Assembly (NCBI GenBank): GCA_029880385.1
Contig: JAOUOM010000010.1
Span: forward strand, 1 to 12,808
Source: Cyclobacteriaceae bacterium
GTDB taxonomy: Bacteria; Bacteroidota; Bacteroidia; Cytophagales; Cyclobacteriaceae
DNA length: 12,808 nucleotides
Reading direction: 5' to 3'
The position numbers and the translations under genes are program-made. Shown piece by piece: positions 6,575 through 12,808 of this stretch (position 1 is its first letter; each line of letters starts with the position of its first letter). A model generated the notes under the pieces. The model was not told the DNA's origin and ran no database searches. It saw nothing but the letters and a program-made list of their open reading frames with translations.

Positions 6575-8368
6575 ATGTTCAAGATGAAAAATTTCAACCT
6601 TGCCCTGGCAACACTGATTGCCGCCACAGTCTTTTCAGGCTGTACATTAAGCAAGATGATAAAGCTAGCTGCCGATCAGGAATTAACGGTGAATCCCAAT
6701 CCACTGGAACTCCATGGAGGCAATGTCCCCCACACTGTATCAGCAGTCTTGCCTCCCAAAATGCTTCCTACTGGAAAAGTTTATACCATTAAGACATTTT
6801 ATCAATATGGTGATAAAGAAATAGAAGTAGGTGAAATCGAATTCAAAGCGGATGACTTTCCGAACAGTAGCTCAACTACTTCAAGAAAAAGTGCCGAGTT
6901 TTCATTCCCGTATAGCAGTGACATGAGTCCTGGTAAATTGATGGTTCAAGGCATTGCCAAAGACCCTCGTAACGGAAAAGAAGCTACTTCTGCTAAATTG
7001 GAAAAAGCTGTTGGTATCATCTCCACGTCAAGTGCAGTGAAAAGCATATTCGTATCAGCTTATGCAGATCACGGCTACAATGACAAAGAAGAATTGGAAC
7101 CTACCAACATCAATTTCTATTTCCAGCAAGGAAGCTCTGTATTGTCTCCATCCATTTCTACAGATGGTACATCAAACAGTGCCAAGCAAAAAAACCTGGC
7201 AGCCTTTATTGCCGAAAAGAACGTAACCCGAACAGTTTCCATTACAGGAACACACTCTCCTGAAGGTTCAGAACGAATCAATGGTGACCTGTCAAAAGAC
7301 AGGGCTGACCGCATTGAAAAGTACTACCGTCAGCAAATGAACAGATACAACTACAAAGGCATTGCTGACTCTATCAAATTCATCATCAAGCCTGTTGTAG
7401 AAGACTGGAACGCTTTCAGAAATGCATTGAAGACATACGAAGGTATTTCAGATGATGACAAACAGGCTTACTTCCGCGTATTGGATGGCTCTGGATCATT
7501 TGAAGATAAAGAAAAGTCACTTCAGAAACTGGCTAGCTACAAAAAGGTATTCAACGACATCTATCCTGGTTTGCGTACAGCTAAAACTGAAATATTGACT
7601 GTAATTGTGAAAAAATCACCTGCTTCAATCTCTGTATTGGCTAAGCAAATTGTAGATGGTCAGGTAAAAGAAGACACATTGTCAATGGCTGAATTCCTTT
7701 ACGCAGCTGCTAAAACTCCTTCCCTATCTGAAAAAGCAGCAATCTATTCTGCTGCAACAAAAAGGGATGGCAACTGGGTAGCGCACAACAACCTGGCAGC
7801 CACTTACCTTGACATGGCACGTACTGACGCTGACAACCGACAAAAATTGATTCAGGATGCCCTTACACAATTAGAAATAGCTGCCAAGAAAAAAGATGCG
7901 CCTGAAGTAAACGCAAACTTTGCCACTGCTTACCTGATGCAAGGTGAAAAAGACAAAGCATACGATGCACTAACCAAAGCAGAGGCAGGTGCTTCAAATG
8001 ACCTGAAATCTGACATCAACGCAATGAAAGGTGTAGTTGAAATCAAAAATGGCAAATACGACCAGGCTAAAGCATCTTTTGCTTCTGCCCGTAATTCAGA
8101 TATCACAAACTTCAATAGAGGGTTGGCTAACCTTTTGACTGATGATTACATGGGCGCAAGAAATGCATTCCAGAGTGGTATTGGCGGTTCTATTGATGCT
8201 GATTGCTATTACTACATGGCGGTAGCAGCTGCACGCTCTAAAAACGCAACTGAAGTGATCCAAAACCTGAAAGAAGCGATCTCAAGGGATGCTTCTCTAA
8301 AGGAAAAAGCAATGAACGATTTCGAATTCGTAAACTTTGCTGATGCCCTTGCACAGGCTGTCAGGTAA
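6575..8368 (+). CDS. Outer-membrane-type lipoprotein with internal OmpA-like domain and C-terminal TPR repeats
   Basis: Starting at ATG 6575 (597 residues) gives a proper lipoprotein signal: basic n-region MFKMKN, hydrophobic core, and lipobox VFSGC with Cys23. The frame extends upstream to a GTG at 6536, but that would add a 13-residue non-signal extension. Residues ~35-165 form a beta-rich N-terminal region. Residues ~178-345 look like the Bacteroidota variant of the OmpA/peptidoglycan-binding domain: INFYFQQGSSVL, then ITGTHSPEGSERINGDLSK and DRADRIEKYY, then a long insert with DWNAFRNALK and a YPGLRTAK element near 330-337. Residues ~385-575 are helical with TPR-like spacing (NNLAATYLDMA, ANFATAYLMQGEKDKAYDAL, NGKYDQAKASFASA). 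It probably tethers a TPR scaffold to peptidoglycan or the outer membrane. Codon choice (many GCT, CCT, ACA) differs from its neighbours and suggests high expression. It appears monocistronic, with a strong terminator just downstream. Confidence 0.85.
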   Translation: MFKMKNFNLALATLIAATVFSGCTLSKMIKLAADQELTVNPNPLELHGGNVPHTVSAVLPPKMLPTGKVYTIKTFYQYGDKEIEVGEIEFKADDFPNSSSTTSRKSAEFSFPYSSDMSPGKLMVQGIAKDPRNGKEATSAKLEKAVGIISTSSAVKSIFVSAYADHGYNDKEELEPTNINFYFQQGSSVLSPSISTDGTSNSAKQKNLAAFIAEKNVTRTVSITGTHSPEGSERINGDLSKDRADRIEKYYRQQMNRYNYKGIADSIKFIIKPVVEDWNAFRNALKTYEGISDDDKQAYFRVLDGSGSFEDKEKSLQKLASYKKVFNDIYPGLRTAKTEILTVIVKKSPASISVLAKQIVDGQVKEDTLSMAEFLYAAAKTPSLSEKAAIYSAATKRDGNWVAHNNLAATYLDMARTDADNRQKLIQDALTQLEIAAKKKDAPEVNANFATAYLMQGEKDKAYDALTKAEAGASNDLKSDINAMKGVVEIKNGKYDQAKASFASARNSDITNFNRGLANLLTDDYMGARNAFQSGIGGSIDADCYYYMAVAAARSKNATEVIQNLKEAISRDASLKEKAMNDFEFVNFADALAQAVR

Positions 8369-8389
8369 GATAAACGATAAAATCAGTAG

Positions 8390-8418
8390 AAAAGCTCCCT
8401 CAAAAGGGGAGCTTTTTT
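8390..8418 (+). terminator. Rho-independent terminator after the lipoprotein gene
   Basis: AAAAGCTCCC (8390-8399) pairs perfectly with GGGAGCTTTT (8407-8416), 7-base loop, and the T-run continues to 8418. It lies 21 bases after the stop. It separates the lipoprotein gene from pdhB. Confidence 0.9.
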
Positions 8419-8423
8419 CATGT

Positions 8424-8447
8424 AATACCCAAACAATTTGTGGTATT
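8424..8447. repeat. Inverted repeat upstream of pdhB
   Basis: AATACC (8424-8429) and GGTATT (8442-8447) are exact complements. Inside them CAAA (8430-8433) pairs with TTTG (8437-8440), leaving a single unpaired T at 8441 and a 3-base centre. It lies between the upstream terminator and pdhB, ending 37 bases before the ATG, so an operator or a short leader hairpin is possible. No clear TAnnTTTG box was found here. Confidence 0.45.
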
Positions 8448-8484
8448 GAATTAATTTAGCATCGCAAATAGTGAAGATCAAATT

Positions 8485-9465
8485 ATGAGAGAAATTCAGT
8501 TCAGGGAAGCCCTTAGGGAGGCGATGAGTGAAGAAATGAGAAGAGACGAAAATATTTTCCTTATGGGAGAAGAAGTGGCCGAATATAATGGTGCTTACAA
8601 AGTAAGCCAGGGTATGCTGGACGAATTCGGACCGAAAAGAATCATTGACACACCCATCGCAGAATTAGGCTTTGCAGGCTTGGGAGTCGGCGCGGCGGCA
8701 AACGGCCTCCGACCTATTATCGAATTTATGACATTCAATTTCTCGTTGGTAGCAATCGACCAAATCATCAATGGAGCCGCAAAAATGATGTCAATGTCTG
8801 GCGGACAATACAATGTACCCATCGTTTTCAGAGGGCCAACAGGTAATGCCGGACAACTTGCATCACAGCACTCTCAGAACTTCGAGAATTGGTTTGCGAA
8901 TACACCCGGACTAAAGGTAGTCGTCCCTTCTACCCCATACGATGCAAAAGGTCTATTGAAATCCGCCATTCGCGACAATGACCCAACCATCTTTATGGAA
9001 TCGGAGCTGATGTATGGCGACAAGGGTTTCGTTCCGGAGGAAGAATATTTGCTACCCCTGGGACAGGCGAATGTAGTAAAAGAAGGAACAGATGTCACAC
9101 TGGTTTCTTTTGGTAAAATGATGAAAGTGATCATAGAGTCTGCCGAAATCATGGAGAAAGAAGGTGTGAGTTGTGAAATTATAGATTTACGTTCGGTACG
9201 TCCGATTGACTATACCACGGTGATTAATTCAGTAAAGAAAACCAATCGATTGGTAATAGTCGAAGAAGCGTGGCCATTGTCGTCAATTGCCACCGATATC
9301 AGCCATGTGGTACAGCGAAATGCGTTTGATTACCTGGATGCGCCAATCCACCGGATCAACAACCGGGATCTGCCCCTACCCTATGCGCCAACCTTAATTG
9401 AAGAAATCCTTCCGAGTGTAAAACGAACGATTGAAGCGATTAAATCCGTGACATACAAGAAATAA
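8485..9465 (+). CDS. pdhB: Pyruvate dehydrogenase E1 component, beta subunit
   Basis: The 326-residue protein is the beta subunit of the thiamine-diphosphate-dependent E1 enzyme, which decarboxylates pyruvate and passes the acetyl group to the lipoyl domain of E2. Family markers: REALREAMSEEM (7-18), GEEVAEYNGAYKVSQG (28-43), DTPIAELGFAG (55-65) with Glu60 expected to contact the thiamine cofactor, FMTFNFSLVAIDQI (81-94), the SQHSQ motif (127-131) with the conserved active-site-region His129, and the C-terminal transketolase domain (LVSFGKMM, EIIDLRSVRPID, VIVEEAWP). Length is typical. The alpha subunit is not next to it; in many Bacteroidota the E1 subunits are encoded apart. A branched-chain 2-oxoacid dehydrogenase E1 beta is the main alternative. 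The gene is preceded and followed by terminators, so it appears to be a single-gene unit. Confidence 0.92.
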   Translation: MREIQFREALREAMSEEMRRDENIFLMGEEVAEYNGAYKVSQGMLDEFGPKRIIDTPIAELGFAGLGVGAAANGLRPIIEFMTFNFSLVAIDQIINGAAKMMSMSGGQYNVPIVFRGPTGNAGQLASQHSQNFENWFANTPGLKVVVPSTPYDAKGLLKSAIRDNDPTIFMESELMYGDKGFVPEEEYLLPLGQANVVKEGTDVTLVSFGKMMKVIIESAEIMEKEGVSCEIIDLRSVRPIDYTTVINSVKKTNRLVIVEEAWPLSSIATDISHVVQRNAFDYLDAPIHRINNRDLPLPYAPTLIEEILPSVKRTIEAIKSVTYKK

Positions 9466-9485
9466 TCCTTATCCCTACAGGACAT

Positions 9486-9518
9486 AAAAAAACCTCTGGA
9501 AATCCAGAGGTTTTTTTT
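9486..9518. terminator. Bidirectional rho-independent terminator between pdhB and rplT
   Basis: CCTCTGG (9493-9499) pairs perfectly with CCAGAGG (9504-9510) around a 4-base loop. A run of seven As on the left (9486-9492) and eight Ts on the right (9511-9518) give a T-run after the hairpin on both strands. It lies 20 bases after the pdhB stop and 22 bases past the rplT stop, so it can end both convergent transcripts. Confidence 0.92.
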
Positions 9519-9540
9519 CACCCTAACTGCGATGGATGAG

Positions 9541-9885
9541 TTATTTTTTTACTTTTTCAACGATGGCTTTAAACGCATCGGGATGGTTCATTGCCAAATC
9601 GGCCAAAACCTTACGGTTAATGTCGATATTGTTTTCCTTTAATAAGCCCATAAAAGCAGAATAGCTAAGGCCATATTCCCTTACCCCTGCATTGATACGC
9701 TGTATCCATAGGGCTCTGTATTCCCTCTTTTTTACTTTACGGTCGCGGTACGCATATTGCAGACCTTTTTCAATAGCGTTTTTGGCTACTGTCCATACAT
9801 TTTTTCTTCGTCCAAAATACCCCTTTGCGATTTTCATCGTCTTTTTCCTGCGGGCTCTGGAGGCTACATGATTTACTGATCTCAT
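9541..9885 (-). CDS. rplT: 50S ribosomal protein L20
   Basis: The 114-residue protein is bacterial L20, a 23S rRNA-binding protein needed early in large-subunit assembly. The hallmark N-terminus MRSVNHVASRARRKKTMKIA is clear, followed by KGYFGRRKN, AYRDRKVKKREYRALWIQRI (residues ~45-64) and the globular C-terminal part (GLSYSAFMGLLKENNIDINRK). It is the last gene of thrS-infC-rpmI-rplT and lies 74 bases after rpmI, wider than usual. In E. coli and Bacillus this operon is autoregulated by L20 or by infC leader RNAs; whether that applies here is not shown by the sequence. Confidence 0.97.
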   Translation of the reverse strand: MRSVNHVASRARRKKTMKIAKGYFGRRKNVWTVAKNAIEKGLQYAYRDRKVKKREYRALWIQRINAGVREYGLSYSAFMGLLKENNIDINRKVLADLAMNHPDAFKAIVEKVKK

Positions 9886-9959
9886 TATTAATTTTTGTTT
9901 TTAACAACTGGCGTCATGATCGAACTTAATACCAGCCATTGGGTGTAACTATTGAACCA

Positions 9960-10154
9960 TTAAATATTAAGCATGTGCTTAACATTGTTTTCATCGCTTT
10001 TGTGCACCAATGTCACATGTGTGAGATTTCGCTTCTGCTTGGTCTCTTTTTTGGTTAAAATGTGACTTTTGAATGCATGCTTGCGTTTGATTTTCCCTGT
10101 ACCGGTGAGTTTAAATCTCTTCTTGGCACTTGAGTTTGTTTTTACCTTAGGCAT
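9960..10154 (-). CDS. rpmI: 50S ribosomal protein L35
   Basis: The 64-residue, very basic protein has the L35 signature: MPKVKTNSSAKKRFKLTGTG, then GKIKRKHAFKSHILTKKETKQKRNL (given here as family pattern, residues ~20-44) and a C-terminal HKSDENNVKHML. Length is standard. It starts 6 bases after the infC stop, the tight spacing expected for this pair. Confidence 0.97.
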   Translation of the reverse strand: MPKVKTNSSAKKRFKLTGTGKIKRKHAFKSHILTKKETKQKRNLTHVTLVHKSDENNVKHMLNI

Positions 10155-10160
10155 TTGCTT

Positions 10161-10718
10161 TTATTTTTTACTTTGCAGTTTGGGTGACAACATCAAAAAC
10201 ATACGTTTTCCTTCCAGTTTTGGCAATTGTTCCACTTTGGCCTCTTCTTCCAGTGACTGTGCAAACTTGAGGAGCAAGATTTCGCCTCTCTCCTTAAACA
10301 CGATTGTCCGTCCGACAAAATGGACATAGGCTTTCACTTTTGCCCCTTCCTCCAAAAACTTCCTGGCATGGTTCAATTTGAAATTGAAATCATGATCATC
10401 GGTATTTGGCCCGAAACGAATCTCTTTTATGACCGTTTTCTGAGCTTTGGCCTTGATTTCCTTTTGCTTCTTTTTCTGGTCGTATTTAAACTTTGAATAA
10501 TCTACAATTTTACAAACCGGCGGATCTGCAGTTGGTGAAATTTCCACCAAATCCAATCCTTGTGCCTTCGCCAATTCCAGTGCAGTCTTTAATGAATACA
10601 CGTCAACCTTGACGTTTTCACCTACAACTCTTACATTTTGTGCGGTGATTCTCTCGTTTACCTTGTAGGGTTCTTCCTGACGCCCTCTGTAAGCAGGTCT
10701 GGTTCTTTGTTTGCTAAT
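10161..10718 (-). CDS. infC: Translation initiation factor IF-3 (apparent AUU start)
   Basis: IF-3 binds the 30S subunit, prevents premature 50S joining and proofreads start-codon choice. With the start proposed here it has 185 residues. The N-domain begins QEEPYKVNERITAQNVRVV (14-32), then GLDLVEISPTADPPVCKIVDY (residues 54-74, in part), a lysine-rich linker (~78-94), and the C-domain with IRFGPNTDDHDFNFKLNHA (about 100-118) and KLEGKRMFLMLSPK. The first ATG/GTG/TTG in frame is GTG 10601, which would delete the conserved NERIT region. Upstream the frame stays open to a TAA at 10728-10730 with no standard start codon, but contains ATT at 10716-10718 followed by SKQRTRPAYRGRQEEPYK. AUU is the known infC start in E. 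coli, where IF-3 represses its own translation. Translation from it is inference. Confidence 0.9.
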   Translation of the reverse strand: MSKQRTRPAYRGRQEEPYKVNERITAQNVRVVGENVKVDVYSLKTALELAKAQGLDLVEISPTADPPVCKIVDYSKFKYDQKKKQKEIKAKAQKTVIKEIRFGPNTDDHDFNFKLNHARKFLEEGAKVKAYVHFVGRTIVFKERGEILLLKFAQSLEEEAKVEQLPKLEGKRMFLMLSPKLQSKK

Positions 10719-10759
10719 TGTTTCTTTTGTTTAATTAAACCATTCGAAAAACGAAACGC

Positions 10760-10800
10760 AAATATCGTATTAATTCCAAACAAATGGAAATACAATATTT
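10760..10800 (-). promoter_or_regulatory. Long inverted repeat between thrS and infC
   Basis: On the - strand the right arm (10800-10786) pairs with the left arm (10777-10760). There are 11 outer pairs (AATATTGTAT against ATACGATATT plus one A-T, with one G-U in RNA), then a 3-base bulge (10773-10771) and four inner TTCC/GGAA pairs closing an 8-base loop. It begins on the base after the thrS stop and ends about 41 bases before the infC start. It is AT-rich and not followed directly by a T-run, so it is not a standard terminator. A leader or processing hairpin is possible. Confidence 0.45.
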
Positions 10801-12747
10801 TTAATTTAACCCACTCTGGATCCTGTCCTGAAAAAAACCGACAAAATCCGCATGGGTCATAGAGCCTACATCGCCTTTTCCATGCTCACGTACCGCTACA
10901 GTGCCATCCAAAACTTCTTTTTCGCCTACGATAAGCATAAAGGGTATTTTTTTCATTTCGGCATCCCGTATCTTTTTTCCAATTTTCTCATCCCTTTCAT
11001 CCAAAATGCCACGAATGTCCTTCTCCTGAAGGTTCCCCTGCAATTCTTTGGCATATGCATGGTATTTTTCTGAAATCGGCAAAATAGCGATCTGATCAGG
11101 GGCCAGCCATAGGGGGAAATTACCCGCTGTATTTTCGATCAGAATGGCAACAAAGCGCTCAAGGGATCCAAAAGGTGCACGATGGATCATCACCGGTCGG
11201 TGTTTCTGATTGTCTGAGCCGGTATACTCCAGTTCAAACCGCTGGGGCAGGTTATAATCTACCTGAATGGTGCCAAGCTGCCACTTCCTGCCGATGGCAT
11301 CTTTTACCATAAAATCAAGCTTGGGTCCATAAAATGCGGCTTCCCCCAGTTCCACAACCGTTTTTAATCCTTTCTCATCCGCCACTTCCTGAATCTCCCT
11401 TTCGGCACGCTCCCAATCCTCATCTTTGCCGATGTATTTATCCGGGTTTTCAGGATCGCGCAGTGACACCTGTGCCGTAAACTCCCCAAAACCCAAGGCC
11501 TTAAACACGTACAGTACCAGATCTATAACCTTGGAAAACTCCTCTTTCACCTGCTCCGGGCGACAAAAGATATGGGCATCATCCTGCGTAAACCCACGAA
11601 CGCGTGTAAGTCCGTGAAGCTCACCACTCTGTTCGTACCGGTACACTGTCCCAAACTCTGCATAACGTACGGGCAAATCCTTGTAGGATCGTGGCTTTGA
11701 CTTATACATTTCGCAATGGTGCGGGCAGTTCATTGGTTTCAGCAAAAACTCCTCGTCCTCGGAGGGTGTATGGATTGGCTGGAAGGAATCTGCCCCATAT
11801 TTGGCATAATGCCCGGATGTAACGTACAACTCTTTGGAACCAATATGTGGGGAAACAACCTGTTCATAGCCTGCCTTAACCTGGGCACGTTTCATGAAAT
11901 TCTCCAACCGCTCGCGCAAAATCGCTCCTTTTGGCAACCACAAAGGCAATCCCTTTCCTACTTTTTGAGAAAAGGTAAACAGGTCGAGCTCCTGCCCCAA
12001 TTTGCGATGGTCCCTCTTTTTTGCTTCCTCCAGCAGGTCGAGGTATTCTTTCAATTCCTTTTGTTTTGGAAAAGTAATACCATACAAGCGGGTCAGTTGC
12101 TTTCTTTTTTCATCGCCACGCCAATAGGCCCCGGCTACATTCAATATCTTGGCAGCCTTTATAAATCCCGTATTGGGGATATGTGGCCCACGGCACAAAT
12201 CAGTAAAATTTCCCTGGGTATAAAAAGTGATGGAACCATCCGCAAGGTCTTCGAGAAGCTCTAACTTGTACTCATCCCCCTTCTCACGAAAATACCGGAT
12301 CGCCTCCTCTTTGCTCACTTCCTTTCGGATGTACTCATTTTTTTCCCGGGCCAAGTCGAGCATTTTCTGTTCCAGTCCCTCCAGTTGCTCCGCATCAAAT
12401 ACCTGGTCGCCAAAATCCACATCATAATAAAATCCATTTTCGATCGGCGGACCGATTCCAAATTTGATACCCGGGTACAAGGCCTCCAAAGCCTCGGCCA
12501 TCAAATGTGCTGAGGAATGCCAGAGCGTGGATTTCCCCTCATCGTCATTCCAGGTGAGTAGCTGTAATTTTGCATCGGCAGTGATAGCGCGGCTCGCATC
12601 CCTGGTCTCTCCATTTACCCTGGCTGCCAGCACATTGCGCGCCAGACCTTCACTTATGCTAAGTGCCACCTCCATGGCCGTGGTTCCCTTCGGGTATTCC
12701 CGGACACTTCCATCGGGAAGTGAAATCCTGATCATCTCTCCGCTCAT
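10801..12747 (-). CDS. thrS: Threonyl-tRNA synthetase
   Basis: This 648-residue class II synthetase charges tRNA-Thr and edits Ser-tRNA-Thr. Full domain order is present: a TGS domain (~1-64, IRISLPDGSVREYPKGTT), the N2 editing domain with HSSAH (His77, His81) and CRGPH (Cys185, His189), the catalytic core (~245-545) and the C-terminal anticodon-binding domain (~550-648). The zinc ligands Cys341 (MNCPHHC), His392 (DDAHIFC) and His522 (MIHRAP) are intact, as is Arg370 of motif 2 (TVYRYE). Length is typical. ATG 12747 is chosen; a GGAG lies 11 bases upstream (12759-12762). A second in-frame ATG at 12735 is less likely. The gene heads the thrS-infC-rpmI-rplT cluster. No T-box or other leader is recognisable in the 61 bases visible upstream before the window edge. 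Confidence 0.97.
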   Translation of the reverse strand: MSGEMIRISLPDGSVREYPKGTTAMEVALSISEGLARNVLAARVNGETRDASRAITADAKLQLLTWNDDEGKSTLWHSSAHLMAEALEALYPGIKFGIGPPIENGFYYDVDFGDQVFDAEQLEGLEQKMLDLAREKNEYIRKEVSKEEAIRYFREKGDEYKLELLEDLADGSITFYTQGNFTDLCRGPHIPNTGFIKAAKILNVAGAYWRGDEKRKQLTRLYGITFPKQKELKEYLDLLEEAKKRDHRKLGQELDLFTFSQKVGKGLPLWLPKGAILRERLENFMKRAQVKAGYEQVVSPHIGSKELYVTSGHYAKYGADSFQPIHTPSEDEEFLLKPMNCPHHCEMYKSKPRSYKDLPVRYAEFGTVYRYEQSGELHGLTRVRGFTQDDAHIFCRPEQVKEEFSKVIDLVLYVFKALGFGEFTAQVSLRDPENPDKYIGKDEDWERAEREIQEVADEKGLKTVVELGEAAFYGPKLDFMVKDAIGRKWQLGTIQVDYNLPQRFELEYTGSDNQKHRPVMIHRAPFGSLERFVAILIENTAGNFPLWLAPDQIAILPISEKYHAYAKELQGNLQEKDIRGILDERDEKIGKKIRDAEMKKIPFMLIVGEKEVLDGTVAVREHGKGDVGSMTHADFVGFFQDRIQSGLN

Positions 12748-12808
12748 TTTGATTAATACTCCGTATCTTTTTTTAATTCTAAATTCATTACCGGGATTTC
12801 TGACTGCA

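Noticed and set aside
9486..9518. Hairpin as an operator or repeat element
   Set aside because: Its GC stem flanked by A- and T-runs between convergent genes is fully explained as a bidirectional terminator.
10161..10601. infC starting at GTG 10601
   Set aside because: It would remove the conserved NERIT-containing N-domain start. The open frame upstream encodes that segment exactly as in the family.
10759..10766. GATATTTG on the - strand as an infC promoter -7 box
   Set aside because: It has one mismatch to TAnnTTTG and no TTG at a suitable distance (nearest spacings about 14 and 26), so a separate infC promoter is not supported.
11716..12264. 182-codon open frame on the + strand opposite thrS
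   Set aside because: It lies wholly antisense within the well-supported thrS, has no recognisable protein content and no promoter; it is a shadow of the synthetase codons.
12748..12808. T-box or other riboswitch leader for thrS
   Set aside because: Only 61 bases are visible, with no specifier-loop or T-box sequence and no terminator; T-boxes are also mainly a Firmicutes feature.
1..12808. CRISPR array, tRNA/rRNA genes, insertion sequences, prophage or defence cluster
   Set aside because: No spaced direct repeats, RNA gene signatures, transposase/integrase motifs or terminal repeats were seen; nearly all the DNA is explained by ordinary chromosomal genes.

Overview
The window looks like chromosomal DNA of a Bacteroidota bacterium, most likely of the order Cytophagales. 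Three things point there. Several intergenic regions carry the Bacteroidota sigma-factor box TAnnTTTG, and most genes lack a clear Shine-Dalgarno sequence. One secreted protein ends in a gliding-motility-associated (CHU_C, type IX secretion) C-terminal domain. A lipoprotein carries the Bacteroidota variant of the OmpA-like domain (motif THSPEGS). No tRNA, rRNA, insertion sequence, prophage, plasmid or CRISPR feature was seen. The longest stretch without a gene is about 130 bases.

Layout, left to right. (1) On the + strand, the 3' end of a large ABC-type membrane protein abuts a YdcF/DUF218 gene with no gap. (2) A small, very basic, unrecognised gene lies on the - strand with its own promoter and terminator; it shares a 72-base divergent promoter region with hisS. 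(3) On the + strand follow hisS, a T9SS-sorted CHU_C protein, an EbfC/YbaB nucleoid protein and a family 2 glycosyltransferase. (4) A short PspC-domain gene on the - strand overlaps the glycosyltransferase tail to tail by 7 bases. (5) On the + strand is a large OmpA-like/TPR lipoprotein with its own terminator, then pdhB. (6) A bidirectional terminator separates pdhB from the classic translation operon on the - strand: thrS, infC, rpmI, rplT.

Functionally this is mostly core housekeeping: two aminoacyl-tRNA synthetases, initiation factor 3, ribosomal proteins L35 and L20, and pyruvate dehydrogenase E1 beta. Envelope genes are interspersed (ABC protein, YdcF, CHU_C protein, glycosyltransferase, PspC, OmpA/TPR lipoprotein). 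I do not see a new defence, mobile or biosynthetic system. The points most worth a second look are the apparent AUU start codon of infC, the uncharacterised basic 73-residue protein with dyad-bearing divergent promoters shared with hisS, a long inverted repeat between thrS and infC, a dyad in front of pdhB, and the domain order of the OmpA/TPR lipoprotein.
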